From Neopestalotiopsis rosae (taxonomy: Eukaryota > Ascomycota > Sordariomycetes > Amphisphaeriales > Sporocadaceae): a stretch of DNA of 64,000 bases. Numbering within the stretch: the stretch's first letter is position 1; every line of letters starts with the position of its first letter. A program made the translations under genes and the position numbers. This document shows positions 10,955-23,038 of the stretch, in pieces. Location of the stretch: assembly GCA_023078685.1 (NCBI GenBank), contig JALGAS010000001.1, forward strand, positions 4,712,001 through 4,776,000, read 5' to 3'. The notes below the pieces were generated by a model. That model made no database searches. It was not told the origin of the DNA and worked only from the letters and a program-made list of their open reading frames with translations.

Positions 10955-13526
10955 TTAAGCAGAAACCTGAAGACTGAGCGTGGTGCTAGCCTTGAGATCG
11001 CGGGAGCTGGTACCGACGGCAAGGGTGTAGTCACCGGAAGCAATAGCCCAGCCCTGGGCAGCAGTGTCCCAGTAGCTCAGATCGCGGCGGCGCAGGGTAA
11101 AGCTCAGGGCGGCCGACTCGCCGGGGGCGATGGTGACCTTTTCGAAGCCGCGCAGGATGCGGACGGGCTGCTCGGCCTCGTCGGGGAAGGAGACGTAGAG
11201 CTGGGCGACCTCGGCGCCGGTCAAGGAGCCGCTGTTGGACACGCTGGCGGTGACGTTGACAATGTCGTCCCAGAGGTCCTCCTGCCCGCCGAGCACGAGG
11301 CTGCCCGAGGCGTACTTGTACGACAGGGCCGTCTCGTTGACGACGGTGGCGGTCACGTCGGCGCCGTAGGTGAAGTTGGTGTACGACAGGCCGTGGCCGA
11401 AGGGGTAGCGGACCGTCATGTTCTGGGCGTCGAACCAGCGGTAGTCGAGGTAGACGCCCTCGGTGTAGTCGCACTGCTCCTCCTCGCAGATGTTGAACTC
11501 CGAGGGGTAGTCGCTGGCGTTCTTGGGGATGGTGTAGGTGAGCTTGCCGCTGGGGTTCACGTCGCCGTACAGGACATCAGTAATGGCGTTTCCGGACTCC
11601 TGGCCCAGAAGACCACTGTAGAGGACGGCGGTGACGTTCTCGTGCTCGATCCAGGCGTCGAGGATGCGGACACCGACGGTGTTGACAACCACAATGGTGT
11701 TGTTGCAGTTGGCGGCAACGGTGGTGACGAGAGTGTCCTGCTCAGTGTTGGACAGCTCGCTGCGGTCAGCGCCCTCACCAGAGTCGGCGTTCATAAAGAC
11801 AAGACAGGCGGCAGAGTTGGGGGCGTAGTTGGTGATGGAAGGCGACTGAGCAGTACCGGATCCAAGGTTGCTTAGGTTGGTGCTGCTGCTGCTGTCACCA
11901 CCGCCCATGCTGGAGCTGCTGTTGCCGCTGTCGGATGGGCCACCAGTGAGAGTACCGTTGGTAGTAGTGCTGTTGTCGCTCATACTGGGCATGCCGCCAC
12001 CACCACCGCCACCGAAGCCACCTCCGCCAGAGGAGGAGGAAGAGTCCGTGTAGGTGTTGTTCAGGATCCACCAAATCATGGAGCGGTCGGAAATGGCACG
12101 GGCAGAGATGGCCTGGTAAGGGGTCACGAGGTAAGGAAGGGAAGGCTGACCGGAACCTCCAGATCCGGCAAGATGGCCTTGGTATGTGTCAGAAGGAGTA
12201 CCAGCGACACTGAAAGCTCTGTTCGGGCCACCCATGGCAGGGCCAGCGTGAGCTCCGAAGAGAGAGACAGTTCGGGGCTTGTTCAGGGGAAGACCACGGC
12301 CAGTGCCATCTTGAGTGTTCTTCAGGAGGACTATGAGAGAGTGAGTAGCTGTGATTATGGACCATGTTGGGGGGGTTATCTTACCAATTGCCTCTTGGCC
12401 AACAGCGCGGATAACATCAGCGTGATCTCCACGAACGTCGCGGAACTCGTCGGTACCCATGGCCGAGGGCTGCAGACCGTCGTCGAGTCCGGCAAAGTAG
12501 TATCCAATGACGTTGCGGATAGCCATGTCATCCAGTCTAGCTTGGGTGAAGCTACCGTTGGCAATGCCAGCCTCGAGAATGTCTTCGGACCAGAGCGAGG
12601 AAGAACCGAAATCGAGACCGCCGTTGGCAGAACCGTACGATGTGGACTGTGCAGACACATCGGGGAAGACCATACCGGGGAAACCAGTGGAGGACTTCAA
12701 GTACTTGTTAATGGTATCCGAGTTCTCGCAGGACAGTGTGTTGTTGATCTTGTTCATTCCGCACATGACAGCAAGCACTATCAGATAATAGTTAGTATTG
12801 ATTCGGAGTAATAGAAACAATCATATGTATGGATCGTAACCTACAGCCAGACTTGACACCATCGGCAAAGGGCCATAGGTAGACCTCTCTGGTGGTCTTG
12901 TCGTCAACGTTGCTCGAGTATCTGTTGGTGCTGGATCGGTTGGTTTCCTGCTCGTTGAAAAGGTAGTGGCGAGCTCCGGTAACGACACCAGCAGCGTTCA
13001 TTCCCTCAACACCCAGGCCAACGGCAACACCGTTAAGGTACGGGTCAGGGCCGTAACCTTCAGGGTTACGTCCTCCGTAGACCACACGACCCATGGGACT
13101 GGAGACGGGGCCATCGATCAGGTTGGCACCAGCGTCGTAGAACTCCTGTCCAAGAGCATAAAAGTTCTCGCGGAAGAGGGTTCGGTTCCAGGTCATGGCC
13201 AGGGAGGAAGGTGCCGTGAAACCCGAGACGAAGAAGTTCTGGTTGATACCAGCAGCACCGTCCTTGGTGTTGAGAGCCGTCCATGTTGCGTTATCGTCTG
13301 TGAGGTCTCCGCCGGTGATGATGGTGATCTTCTGGGCGTTGGTCAGAGTCGAAACAAAGGCAACGGCCTTTTCGTACGCGTCGGCGGCGATGCCCAGGTC
13401 CAAGTTGCCATCGGAGAGGAGTGTGGGCTCCGAGGCAGAAGTGGTATTAGTGGAATTATCGGCACACAAGCCGCTCGTAAAGAGTGAAAGCGCCGAAGCG
13501 ACCTTGAAGGCCCGAGGACCCTTCAT
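10955..13526 (-). CDS. Secreted GH3 beta-glucosidase
   Basis: Three exons, complement(join(10955..12330,12385..12777,12845..13526)), 816 aa; both introns run GTA..TAG and join in frame. The signal peptide covers residues 1-22 (ending SLFTSGLCA). The GH3 N-terminal domain shows DGPVSSPMGR, RNPEGYGPDPYL, HYLFNEQE and FPGMVFPD, whose Asp (about 267) is the predicted nucleophile. The C-terminal domain has GQESGNA (Glu about 603, predicted acid/base), GDVNPSGKL and YPFGHGLSYTNF. A fibronectin type III-like domain ends the protein. It hydrolyses terminal beta-D-glucosyl residues, probably cello-oligosaccharides, outside the cell. Odd points: a Gly/Ser/Asn-rich insertion at about 453-516, and Arg instead of Lys in the usual KH substrate-binding pair. 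Many N-glycosylation sequons are present. Confidence 0.9.
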
Positions 13527-16519
13527 GATGAAAGAATGAATATATTTGATAGTGAAGTCTGTCCGTTGAGAGAGAGGAGGCTTTTCTGGGGAGTCATTTC
13601 TCGTGCTTGACTTATATACATATCTCCCTCTCTTTCGGCGGAGCCTTGAGATATGTTTCCACAATGTTTTCCCAGCGGAGGGCACCGCACTGTCGTCCCA
13701 AGTAATGATTCCAGGACCCAAGCATGATCCCTACCATCCGATCTCGTCTCATGGCGAACGAAAAATCCCACATGGTGTTGCCCATGCCTGAATGGAGGCG
13801 GTCTCGGCAGGCCTAGGAATGGTGTGGATAGGCTTCGACGATGATCTTCATAGAAGTTCCCGATCAAAGCTTGGCATTATAATCCCGGTTATGGCCATGA
13901 CGGCGCAGGGTGTGCCTCGGTGGCTCTATGAAACTTGAAACAGGGATTTTTTGTGTGTGCCTTTTAGCGCCATGATACATTGGTTCCTAGGCTTTTGGAA
14001 GCAAAAGTGGCTGATAAGATTATGACTATGCATCGAGGGCACAGAACTCATTGGTACCACGCTGCCGTTTAGAGTTGAGAGGCATACGCGGCCGCCCCAT
14101 ACTGCTCGTGGTGACCAGGGAAAATTGCTGGGCTAAGCGGCGGGTCAGGGGCGCAAATGCCGCCGGGACCGTCCAGGGAGTGGCTTGGGTGGAGGCGCCC
14201 GGCACTCTAATCGGGCTCTAAGGCCCATGGCTCCTGGTTTGCCTGGGTCTCTGGGAGCCTCCCGACGTCAAGTATATCGATCGTCGTAGGCTCGCAGCAC
14301 AGTAAAGTGGCCGACGACCGGATATTCCATTCCTGACAGCACGGAAAATCCGGTAGCTGAACCCTGTACCTGGGAGATAATAGCAGAGAGGAAAATTTGG
14401 ACGATTGGAATTTCGTGTGCGCGTGAATTATGATCAAACGGAACATGCCTTTTGTGGATATTCACCACCACGTACTCATGCTGCGGTCAAGGCCTACCCG
14501 ACCACCCAAATGCCGGCGATGGTGTACACAACCACGGAGGATATCTGATAGAAAAAAATCGAACGCGTAAGCCATGCAAAGCCATGTAGGTCCACAGACA
14601 TGACTTTGCTGTTTGATCTTTCAACGGCTTCGCCAAGACCCTGGCACCGGCGGGATAATAGAGTAGAATGAGGTAATTGATGATGAAGTCGCTTGCGATA
14701 TCCGTCTTGTTCAGTCATGTTCTCGTTGTTGCCTGCTTGTTAGCTGTAAACACGGAGCCGACAACCCGACTCCTTTTTGACTGAGTACGAGCAAGCATAA
14801 AATTAGCCAATTCTTTCCCCCCTTCTTGATATGCATGAGGTAAGCATACGAGATTGTAATGAACTACGATTGCCGAAGACCGTGAAAAGACAGGGTCTAT
14901 AGACTTAAAAGTAGGGACACAGGTAGTTTATTAGACGACTATTTCTCCCAGTGCAACATCTTGGCGTGCAGACCAAGATCAGCCTCAACCTACCTATACC
15001 CTACCTAGTAGACACAGTACATGCAGCAGCCACTGCCGACAGCTCACTTGGGCCCGGGATGGAATACTACTAACCTAGTGTATCGTGCGCGAGTGGTATA
15101 TGCGGGCTATGATCGCTCTGCATCCGTGCCGACACTCTCCTCTCAGTCCCTGGCTGCATGCAGCTCAACCATACCCGTACACGTACTGCTGCTGCAACTG
15201 CCGGCAATCATCTACTCAAATAGGGTCGTTGTCGCGTCTTGCAGATTTCATTGATTGTGATGGAAAAAGTTTGTGAGCATGTTTTCATAATTGATCGACG
15301 TTGTGATCGGAACCATGCAGCTAAACACTACGTCAACCCGGATCGTCGAATATTTAGCTAGTCTCGAATGACACAGAGTCACAGACAAACTTGGAAAACG
15401 GCGCTAGCTCTGATAACACCAAGTGGCCGGTGGCTGGTTACTGCCATATTATATCCATAGTACTTCGTAGTGAGGCATATGAGAGTATTGCCCGCATACA
15501 TACTACTTCGAACGCACCATGTTGGGCATGCCAAGGCAAGCGTTCATCCGAATACAGCAGAGAACGTTGAGCCTGGTCCCCAGAGCTTCTCTGCATCTAG
15601 AAAATCACACATGATGCGAGTTCAACGAAAGTATTTCAATTATTATTTGTTCATGCTTCGACTAATCCAGAGATGGCCTATGATAGTGCTTTTACAGAGA
15701 CTAGGTATCAATTGTCGATTATCTGAAATCCACATGAATATGAATATAGGAAGGAATGAACGATTTTTCATTTTATAACAACAAACCATGCATATCAGAT
15801 CTGCTTCAGATCGCTGCTCTTATATATTCCACTGCTAGTTGATCAGAGATGAGGCGCACTTTTTCTTTTCGTCTTGTGTAAGTAAGGCTTAGGTAGGTGT
15901 TACGGGCGTGCCGTTGACACTTGACTGTCTTGGCCAGCGGTGGCTCCACATATCACCTACCTTAGCTAACTCGAGCTCGCTACCTCTCTGACCTTCTTAG
16001 CTTGCCAAGCTTGGCCATGGATAGCTCCAGTCAAGCTGGTCGGCTGGGTTGGAGGTCCTGTTTCAGCGCGGGTAGCGACCGAGCTGCTGGCTGATCCTAC
16101 GGAAGTACTACGACTGCCTGCCTGTTTACGTCGTTCAACGTCGACTCGAACCATATCGCCACTATTTTTTGTATCTCTTCAATATCGCGCTCAATAGTGT
16201 TGCTATTCCATTATCTGGCGCAATCGACCTGCGCGACGTTGGCAAGCTGCAATTGTTCGTTCCGTGACTTGACCCAGACGGCCACTGCCACGAGACATTA
16301 TCAGACAACACATCCGTCCGAGTGCTAGATAGCGTCATCACGTTACGTTACGAGCCACAATACAGCGCACCAACCTACTCCATAAGCAGGCAGGCCGTTG
16401 ACAACAGACCGCCGACCTCATCCGCCTACGACTGGAATTGCGACTGACGGCTTGGATTTTCCCGTGTATATTTCTTCCCATTTACACCAACAAGTAATCA
16501 GGTTCATACCTTGGTAAAC
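13527..16519. other. 3 kb intergenic region, no gene seen
   Basis: Holds the beta-glucosidase promoter at its left end and the mvp1 leader at its right. The short open frames have no codon bias, no recognisable motif and no joinable exons. Several CCTACC/TACCTA runs occur at about 14.99-15.0 kb and 15.9 kb. Confidence 0.55.
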
Positions 16520-19127
16520 ATGTCGCTGTTTGGCACGACGCCACCTAATGAGCCGTCGTCTCTCGGCGACTCTGGCTTGCGCCCATCGCGTGTTTCTCTC
16601 TTCGATGACGACGGGCCAACCAATCGATCGGGCTCCGACTCTCTGTTCAATGACGACGAATTATCTGGAAGTGGTGCCGGTTCCCCATGGGATATGCCAA
16701 CACCGCGAAAGCAACAATCCCGCGCCGACCTTATCCGTGGTCTACTCGCGGGCGTCCAGGTCCCCGACAGCTATGTGGAAGCTTTCGATCACGCGCTACA
16801 AGAAGATGGCATAGGCGGCAAGGTCTCGGCTGCGGGTATTTCCAAGACTCTCGCCGCAGCCAAGCTCGGCGCCGATGAGCAGGCTCTTGTCATGAGCATT
16901 ATCTCTCCCAATGGCGACGAGGTGGAGCTCGCGCGAGACTCGTTCAATGTCTTGCTTGCGCTTATCGCGTTGGCACAGGAAGGCGAGACTGTAAGCCTCG
17001 ACGGTGTTGACGAGAGAAGACGAAGTGAGTACCTTACTAATTGCATCTTTTCTTCTTCTCGTTTTTATCAATTTTACATATCGGATTGCCTCACTTTTTC
17101 TATTCGTCAATTTCGCCTAGACCGCTTGCTGCCATTGGACTGGGTTGGTTATCGACGCCCAATAGGCCGCCCGCTTGTGTCCTGTGCTTCCCCGTCTCCA
17201 TCTATGACAAGCGGGTCCCTTGACGCTATCGTAACACCTTCAGATTACTGACCAGGGCAAAAAAACATTCAGATCTCCCGCAGCCTCAGCTATCGAACAT
17301 TTCCAAGAAAAAAGAACAACCTGTTTTCGACGCTTCCGAACTCGCTGCCAAACCGCCGCAGGCCCCCGAAACGCCCCGAAAAGACTCATTCCCCCGGCCA
17401 GTGCCCAAGATTCGGAAACCCAGCATGACCGATCCCGAAGACGATCCCTGGGGCTCCCCGGATCTACATAGAGGCCATAACCATGTAAGTGCCTCGCAGT
17501 CGAATGGCGCCGAGTCGACCAACGGCCACGGCTACGGGAACAACCATGAGAGCAGCAACATTGGCGTCGCCCCCGACCTTCATCAACGAACAACATCGAA
17601 TTTTACCACCACCACGGTCGGCTCTGCCAGCCCATCTGGTCGTCAATCTGCGGCATCGGGACCCATTCCAGAGACACCCATAGGCTCTGGCGGTTGGAAT
17701 TATTTTGACGGCGCAAACCCCAACCCGGACCAAGGTTTTGGAGCTTCGCCGAGCAACCAGCCAGCAAATCCCTTTGGAGTAGCAAGTCCCCAAGAACCTC
17801 GTAATAATGCTCCAATTGCCGGTCATTCTCGCACTATTAGTGCTAGTCGAGTTGGTGGTGGCGCCGAGGAGAATATATTGGTGACGTTGATGCCAGAGAA
17901 GGAGGGCATGTTCATGTTTCAGCATCACAATTACGAAGTCTCAAGCTCGCGGCGGGGTAGCAAGGTTATTCGCCGGTACAGTGACTTTGTCTGGCTACTT
18001 GACTGTTTGCACAAGCGGTATCCCTTCCGTGCACTGCCTCTATTGCCACCGAAACGGGTCGCCGTGAGCGGCAATCACTTGACCAATGATGGTGGTTTCA
18101 TTGAGAAGCGTAGACGAGGTCTGGCACGCTTCTTGAATGCCATCATCCGCCACCCAGTCTTGGGCCAGGAACAGCTAGTTGTCATGTTCTTGACCGTACC
18201 CACAGTGAGTAACCGGTGCTTATATCGATTTGACAGCCGCGGGTTTTTATTAACACATGATTAGGAGCTCTCCGTCTGGCGCAAACAGGCTACAATTTCT
18301 GCCCAAGATGAATTCACGGATCGGGCATTGCCCCAAGGCCTCGAAGACTCCCTGCCCATTAGCTCTCTGACTGAACTCTTTGACCGAACGAGGGCGGGCG
18401 TCCGTCGCTCTGCGGATCTGTATATTAACGCGTGCAATCTAATGGATAGACTAGCCAAGCGCTCCGAGGGCGTGGCAGCTGATCACGCGCGTATGGCTGT
18501 TTCGCTGGCTTCCCTCACTGAAGTGAGCGCAGACACATACGCTACTGACACTAACGATGTGCCACTGTTGAACGATGGACTTGTAGCCACGTCGAAGCGA
18601 CTGAAGACGGCACAGAATTTGCTTGAAGATGAAAGCAAAGCATGGGAGACGGGCGTTCTTGAGGACCTAAAGCGACAACGTGATGCCTTGGTATCTGTCC
18701 GAGAGATGTTTGACCGTAGAGAACGTCTAGACAAGGACAACATTCCCACCCTAGAGAGGCGTATCCAGAACAATGAGACCAAGCTTGCTGGCTTACGAGC
18801 CAAGCCCGAGGGGCTCGTCAAGCCAGGAGAGGTCGAGCGTGTAGTTGAAAGCATCATCAAGGTATGTGCAGTCGTGATTGATGGTAATCCCAATTTACAA
18901 TTAACACAATGGCACAGGACAAGGAAAGCATTGTCAATCAGCACAACCGCTCGGTCTTTGTGCGTGAAACGATACGCGATGAGCTCATCTATTTCCAGCA
19001 AACCCAATATCAAGTGTCTAGATGGAACCAGGATTGGGCGCAGGAACGCGTCAAGTATGCCGAGATGCTTGCCGACAACTGGCGCCAACTTCTGGACGAG
19101 CTTGAGGGCATGCCACTCGGAGAGTAG
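16520..19127 (+). CDS. mvp1: Sorting nexin Mvp1
   Basis: Four exons, join(16520..17024,17273..18204,18265..18861,18918..19127), 747 aa. All joins keep frame, with donors GTGAGT, GTGAGT and GTATGT; the first intron is 248 nt. The N-terminus (MSLFGTTPP, SLFDDDG) and an EH-like helical region at about 70-165 precede a Ser/Gln-rich linker. A PX domain at about 310-415 carries IRRYSDFVWLLDCL, LPLLPPKR and EKRRRGLARFLNAI, including the basic residues that bind phosphatidylinositol 3-phosphate. A BAR-type helical domain follows (ELSVWRKQ to the end). Mvp1/SNX8 proteins coat endosomal tubules and retrieve cargo to the Golgi, working with dynamin-like Vps1 and apart from retromer. Length and domain order match the family. 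Confidence 0.9.
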
Positions 19128-20264
19128 TCCTTAGACCGAAGACATGCGAGAAAAAGCTTCTTCGTTCCATGGTTGACGGCTCGGGCAGGCTTGTCTGTGG
19201 ATCTCATGTGTCGTTTAAACTTGGCATGATGCTAAACGGAAGGTTTGCCCACCACAAAATGATGGAGCACCCGGCGGATGTGTTGATACGAGAGACGTTT
19301 GAGAAGTGAGGCCAAATCATCGAATTGGCCAGGACGCTTGATACAGCAGTAGCCGCCAGAGGAGATGTTTCAAGGCAGCGTCTGCTTATTATCTCTGGGC
19401 AGGCCTGATTGCTCTGTATTGAGTGTCATTGATTTTGTCGTGATTTGAGAGCCAGAAGAAGTGGACCGGACTGCTGAAGTACAACATGATTCGAAGGAGC
19501 GTCTGTTTGCATCACAACATTACTATTGTGAGCGCAACATTGTTTGTTGTTTTGAATGGTTTTGACTGGGTCAGTATGTGTAGGACGACAAATTTGTAAA
19601 TGATGGACCGAGGCCGAGTTTTGGTTGATTGACATAAGTAGACGAAGCTGGTGCTGCGATACCCTTGAAGCAATATTGTTATTTTCATGAAGTACATAAA
19701 AGAAGCATTTCCAAAGCATTGACGCTCGCCAAGGTCTCTTTCACGATACCGATCTGTATATTGGCACCTGAAGCCGACCCACTTGTTCATGATTGGGAAG
19801 AGGGTCCGTTGTTGAGTGGGCGCGACTTCTTTCCTTGTCTTGGCTTCAGTCACAGGGAAGCAAGCACCAGCACTTGCACTTGCCTAACTTCAACTCAACT
19901 CAACCCCACCAAGAAGACAGCCAGCGCTGGACTGAACCCCACCATCCCTCCCATTCAGTCTCGCCTGTCAAGGAAACAATCAGCCTTGTTCTCGACGAAC
20001 CTCCCAGCTTCCAGCCCGAAATTCGCCGGCGCATTCTCCTCACGAAGTGTTACTATTTCTTCGAACATCTTCTCGGTATCTGACTGTCTTGGTTGGTCCT
20101 TACCGTCCTTCTTCAGTCCATACCGCGAAATACTACGACGTCATTGCCCAACGCGAGAAGCACGCCCGTTTGCCCGGCCACTTCGACAGTCCGCGATCGC
20201 GAGTCCATTAAGACAGACGATATAACACAAGCTATTGGGTATTTGGGCAACTCGGATCGACACG
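19128..20264. other. Intergenic, mvp1 3' region and dcn1 leader
   Basis: No supported gene. The 400 bases before 20265 are C/T- and A/C-rich, as expected of a fungal promoter and leader. The frames there overlap the dcn1 start region and show no domain. Confidence 0.5.
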
Positions 20265-21372
20265 ATGCCGCCCTCGACTTCACAGAAGGTCTTGATCGAC
20301 CATTTTGTGGCACGTACCGGTACAGACAGGAAGCGTGCAGAGCGGGTACGTAAACAGCCACTGAATGTGCCTCTGGCGCTACCAAGTTGATAGCCGTACA
20401 ACTTTCGCTTCATCCCACTGCTTCTTGTCTCGGTCCATCTGGCTGACCTGATCCTCTCTTTCACAGTTACTCAAGGCCGCTGGTTGGGATCTTGAGGCTT
20501 CCCTTAGGTCGTAAGATTCACCTGTTTGGTACACTACACTATACAGCATTTGCTGACTTGCGGCTCCTAGTAACTATCCTGGCTCGAGTGGCCCATCGGA
20601 GTCCTCGCTCAAGGCGCAATTCGAGTCGCTACGAAGTATGTATATGACCACGAGCTGCATGCTTAATGGAAGTTAACAAGCAAGCAGCAAGCGAAGATCC
20701 CGCAGACACAATGGGCGCCGACAGCACCATGTCCTACCTTCAGCAGCTTGGTGTCAGCTTGGACGACGCCAGCATGTTCCTTGGACTTCAGGTTCTGCAG
20801 GCAGAGAAGATAGGAGAGCTGTCAAAGGAACGTTTCGTCAAGAGTTGGAAGGAGGCCAAGTAGGTTTCTCCTTCAAAGAGCTCTACGAGCGAGTATGCAA
20901 ATGACCACGCGGAACACTAACTGTAGTTTGCAGTGTTGAGGGAGACGTTACTCACCAAAAGAATTATATCGCTGGAAAACTACGCCTCATGCCCAATGAC
21001 CCCAAGATATTCCGGGACGTTTACCGACATGCCTTCAATCTTGGCAAAGAGGGCGAAGCCCGAGCAGTCACCCTGGAGATGGCCGAGACATTTTGGCAAA
21101 TATTGTTTGCCGCCCCCGGCCGCCCCTGGATTGGCAACCAAACTGGCATCAACTGGCTGGAGCAATGGCAAGCCTTCCTGAACGAGAAGTGGACACGAAC
21201 TGTGAGCAAGGACATGTGGAACCAGACATATGAGTTTGCCGCCAAGAGTATCGAAGATGAGTCCTTGTCCTTCTGGTCCGAGGATGGTGCCTGGCCTGGC
21301 GTGATTGATCAATTTGTTGCCTGGTATCGAGAGAAGAATCCCGCGACTGGTGCCATGGAAGTCGACTCCTAG
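20265..21372 (+). CDS. dcn1: DCN1-like cullin neddylation factor
   Basis: Five exons, join(20265..20345,20467..20510,20571..20635,20688..20859,20934..21372), 266 aa. Donors are GTACGT, GTAAGA, GTATGT and GTAGGT. The third acceptor could also be 3 nt upstream (20684), which would add one residue. Residues 1-60 form a UBA-like domain (KVLIDHFVARTG, LLKAAGWDLEASLRSNYPG). Residues 70-255 form the PONY/DCUN1 domain (FLGLQVLQAEKIGELSKERF, LPNDP-like LMPNDPKIFRDVYRHAF, FWQILFA, WNQTYEFAAKSI, WPGVIDQFVAWYRE). Dcn1 is the scaffold-type E3 that brings the Nedd8-charged E2 to cullins and so activates SCF ubiquitin ligases. The small multi-exon start is typical for this gene in fungi. Confidence 0.9.
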
Positions 21373-22312
21373 GAGGAGAAGAAGGATAGTGGACAACACG
21401 TTGGGGCTTCTACCCAGGAACGCCGAATCCGAATCCGTCTCCGCCACACACAAAAGCAAGCAACTGGCAATGGACGATACCATACGCGTAGATCGCACCA
21501 TTGAAGAGGATACCGGCCATGTTGCGCAGCGGTAAAGGGGAGACAGCGGCAGAGCTCCCAGTACATAATTTGCCTCAATGGAACTTGACTGGTTAGGGAT
21601 GGTATGACATAAATGATGAGCGAAGAACTAATCACGGACATTGGTGGAGCTGCGGCGTGGCAGTAGCCGTGAATAGTTCTTACAAGTACAGTGTTCGGTG
21701 AGGTGAGGGCAGCATTTGCAGGCGTCAATAAGGCATGGTGGATTACATTTGCACTAGGCTTGTTGATCACAAAATTAACAGCAGCTTCATCTGACACACT
21801 TCAAGTCTTGTTATATTGCAAGCATTGACTTTATTTGGGAGATGATTGCTATTGTTCCGGTCCCAAAACCCCCAAACCTCTTCAGCCTGACGCGACGCAA
21901 TAGTGCCACGTCCGAGTGCTGAAGTCAGATGTTTAATATACATGCCCCAGTCATACGGTCGAGTCTTTTTCCGCTTCGAATCATGACAGAGCTATCTCAC
22001 ACGATCTCTTTATTTCCTTTGCCGACTCCAGTGTACAACGCAGCCATATGCCGTATCAGACATTGGCCGCTGAGAAATCAAAATCTCATGCTCGCTTAAC
22101 AACCTCCTTGTCAAGAGTATCGTACGGCGAGCTCTCGAGGCCCTCTAAGTTCTCCAAGTGTGGTTGATCATTATCTTCTCACGCGAACCCAAGGTATTCT
22201 CTTGGTTTCGTCCTCTCTTTTCCCGCTCTTTCACATGTGTTTCCGTCAATGTTTCGTCCTCAGTTGGTCGGTTGATTCTGTTTCTTCTGCTGCTGCTCTC
22301 TTTCGATTCTTT
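21373..22312. other. Convergent intergenic region between dcn1 and mrp17
   Basis: Contains the two 3' regions. No frame has codon bias or motifs that suggest a gene. Confidence 0.5.
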
Positions 22313-23038
22313 TTACCATCCCTGAGGTCCGTGTCCACCATCGCGGCCCAGGCGTGCGAGCGACGAGAGCTTGCCGTCGCCGAGCTTGACGCTCGTGTGG
22401 CGGATCATGCGGGGGTCGCGGCTCAGGACCGAGCGGACGGCGTCCTGGGTGGCGATTGAGGCGTCGAAGCGGAGGGCAAAGTAGTGGCCGTCGCGGTGGC
22501 GCATCTGGTGAGCCGTCGTGGGCTTGGGGAGGGAAAAGACGCCCCAGTTGGACACGCCGCGGATGACGCCCTTGTTCTGCAGGATCAGGTTGCCCGCGGC
22601 CATGACGATTTCCTTGACCTCGGTCAGGTTGCCGGGTCGTACCTGTTTTTTTGTGAAAAGTCTTGGTTAGCTTTGTGTTGCTTTGCATTTGCTCAATCGT
22701 CCTTTGCGCGCGAGCAAGAGCGAGAAATTGGTTAACAACGAGAGCTCGGGTCCAATGACCCGCTCCACTCTTCATTGCACTTCCAGACCAGTTTCTCCTG
22801 CGATCCTTTTGCTCTCGTCGACTAAGCACGGGGAGGGAGATCTTGATTGCTGTAATTGCCCGTGGGCCTTGGCGCCCGGGGAAGAGAGGGCAGCGAATCG
22901 CGCTCCCGCCGTTTCCTTTCGTGATGTTTCGTATTCCATTCCCAACCCATCACTCTCTCTCACGCACTCTTGCCCACGCGCAAATTTTCAAGGTGAGGAG
23001 AAAGTAAAACTCACAATTCCGACCAATTCGTACAACAT
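22313..23038 (-). CDS. mrp17: Mitochondrial ribosomal protein bS6m (Mrp17)
   Basis: Two exons, complement(join(22313..22642,23015..23038)), 117 aa. Exon 1 encodes only eight residues (MLYELVGI), then a GTGAGT donor; a 372-nt intron ends AACAG and exon 2 resumes in phase 0 with VRPGNLTEVKEIV. The joined N-terminus MLYELVGIVRPGN is the classic S6 start. Further S6 features are the RGVSNWGVFSLPKP strand region and the HYFALRFDAS strand. The protein is part of the small subunit of the mitochondrial ribosome (bacterial S6 homologue). The C-terminus is Gly/Arg-rich. The intron is unusually long for this window. Confidence 0.88.

Noticed and set aside
17485..17500. GTAAGT...CAG inside mvp1 exon 2
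   Set aside because: It is only 16 nt long, and the reading frame runs through without a stop.
22260..22829. 189-codon frame overlapping mrp17
   Set aside because: It is a shadow of the mrp17 second exon in another frame. The S6 motifs are in the mrp17 frame.
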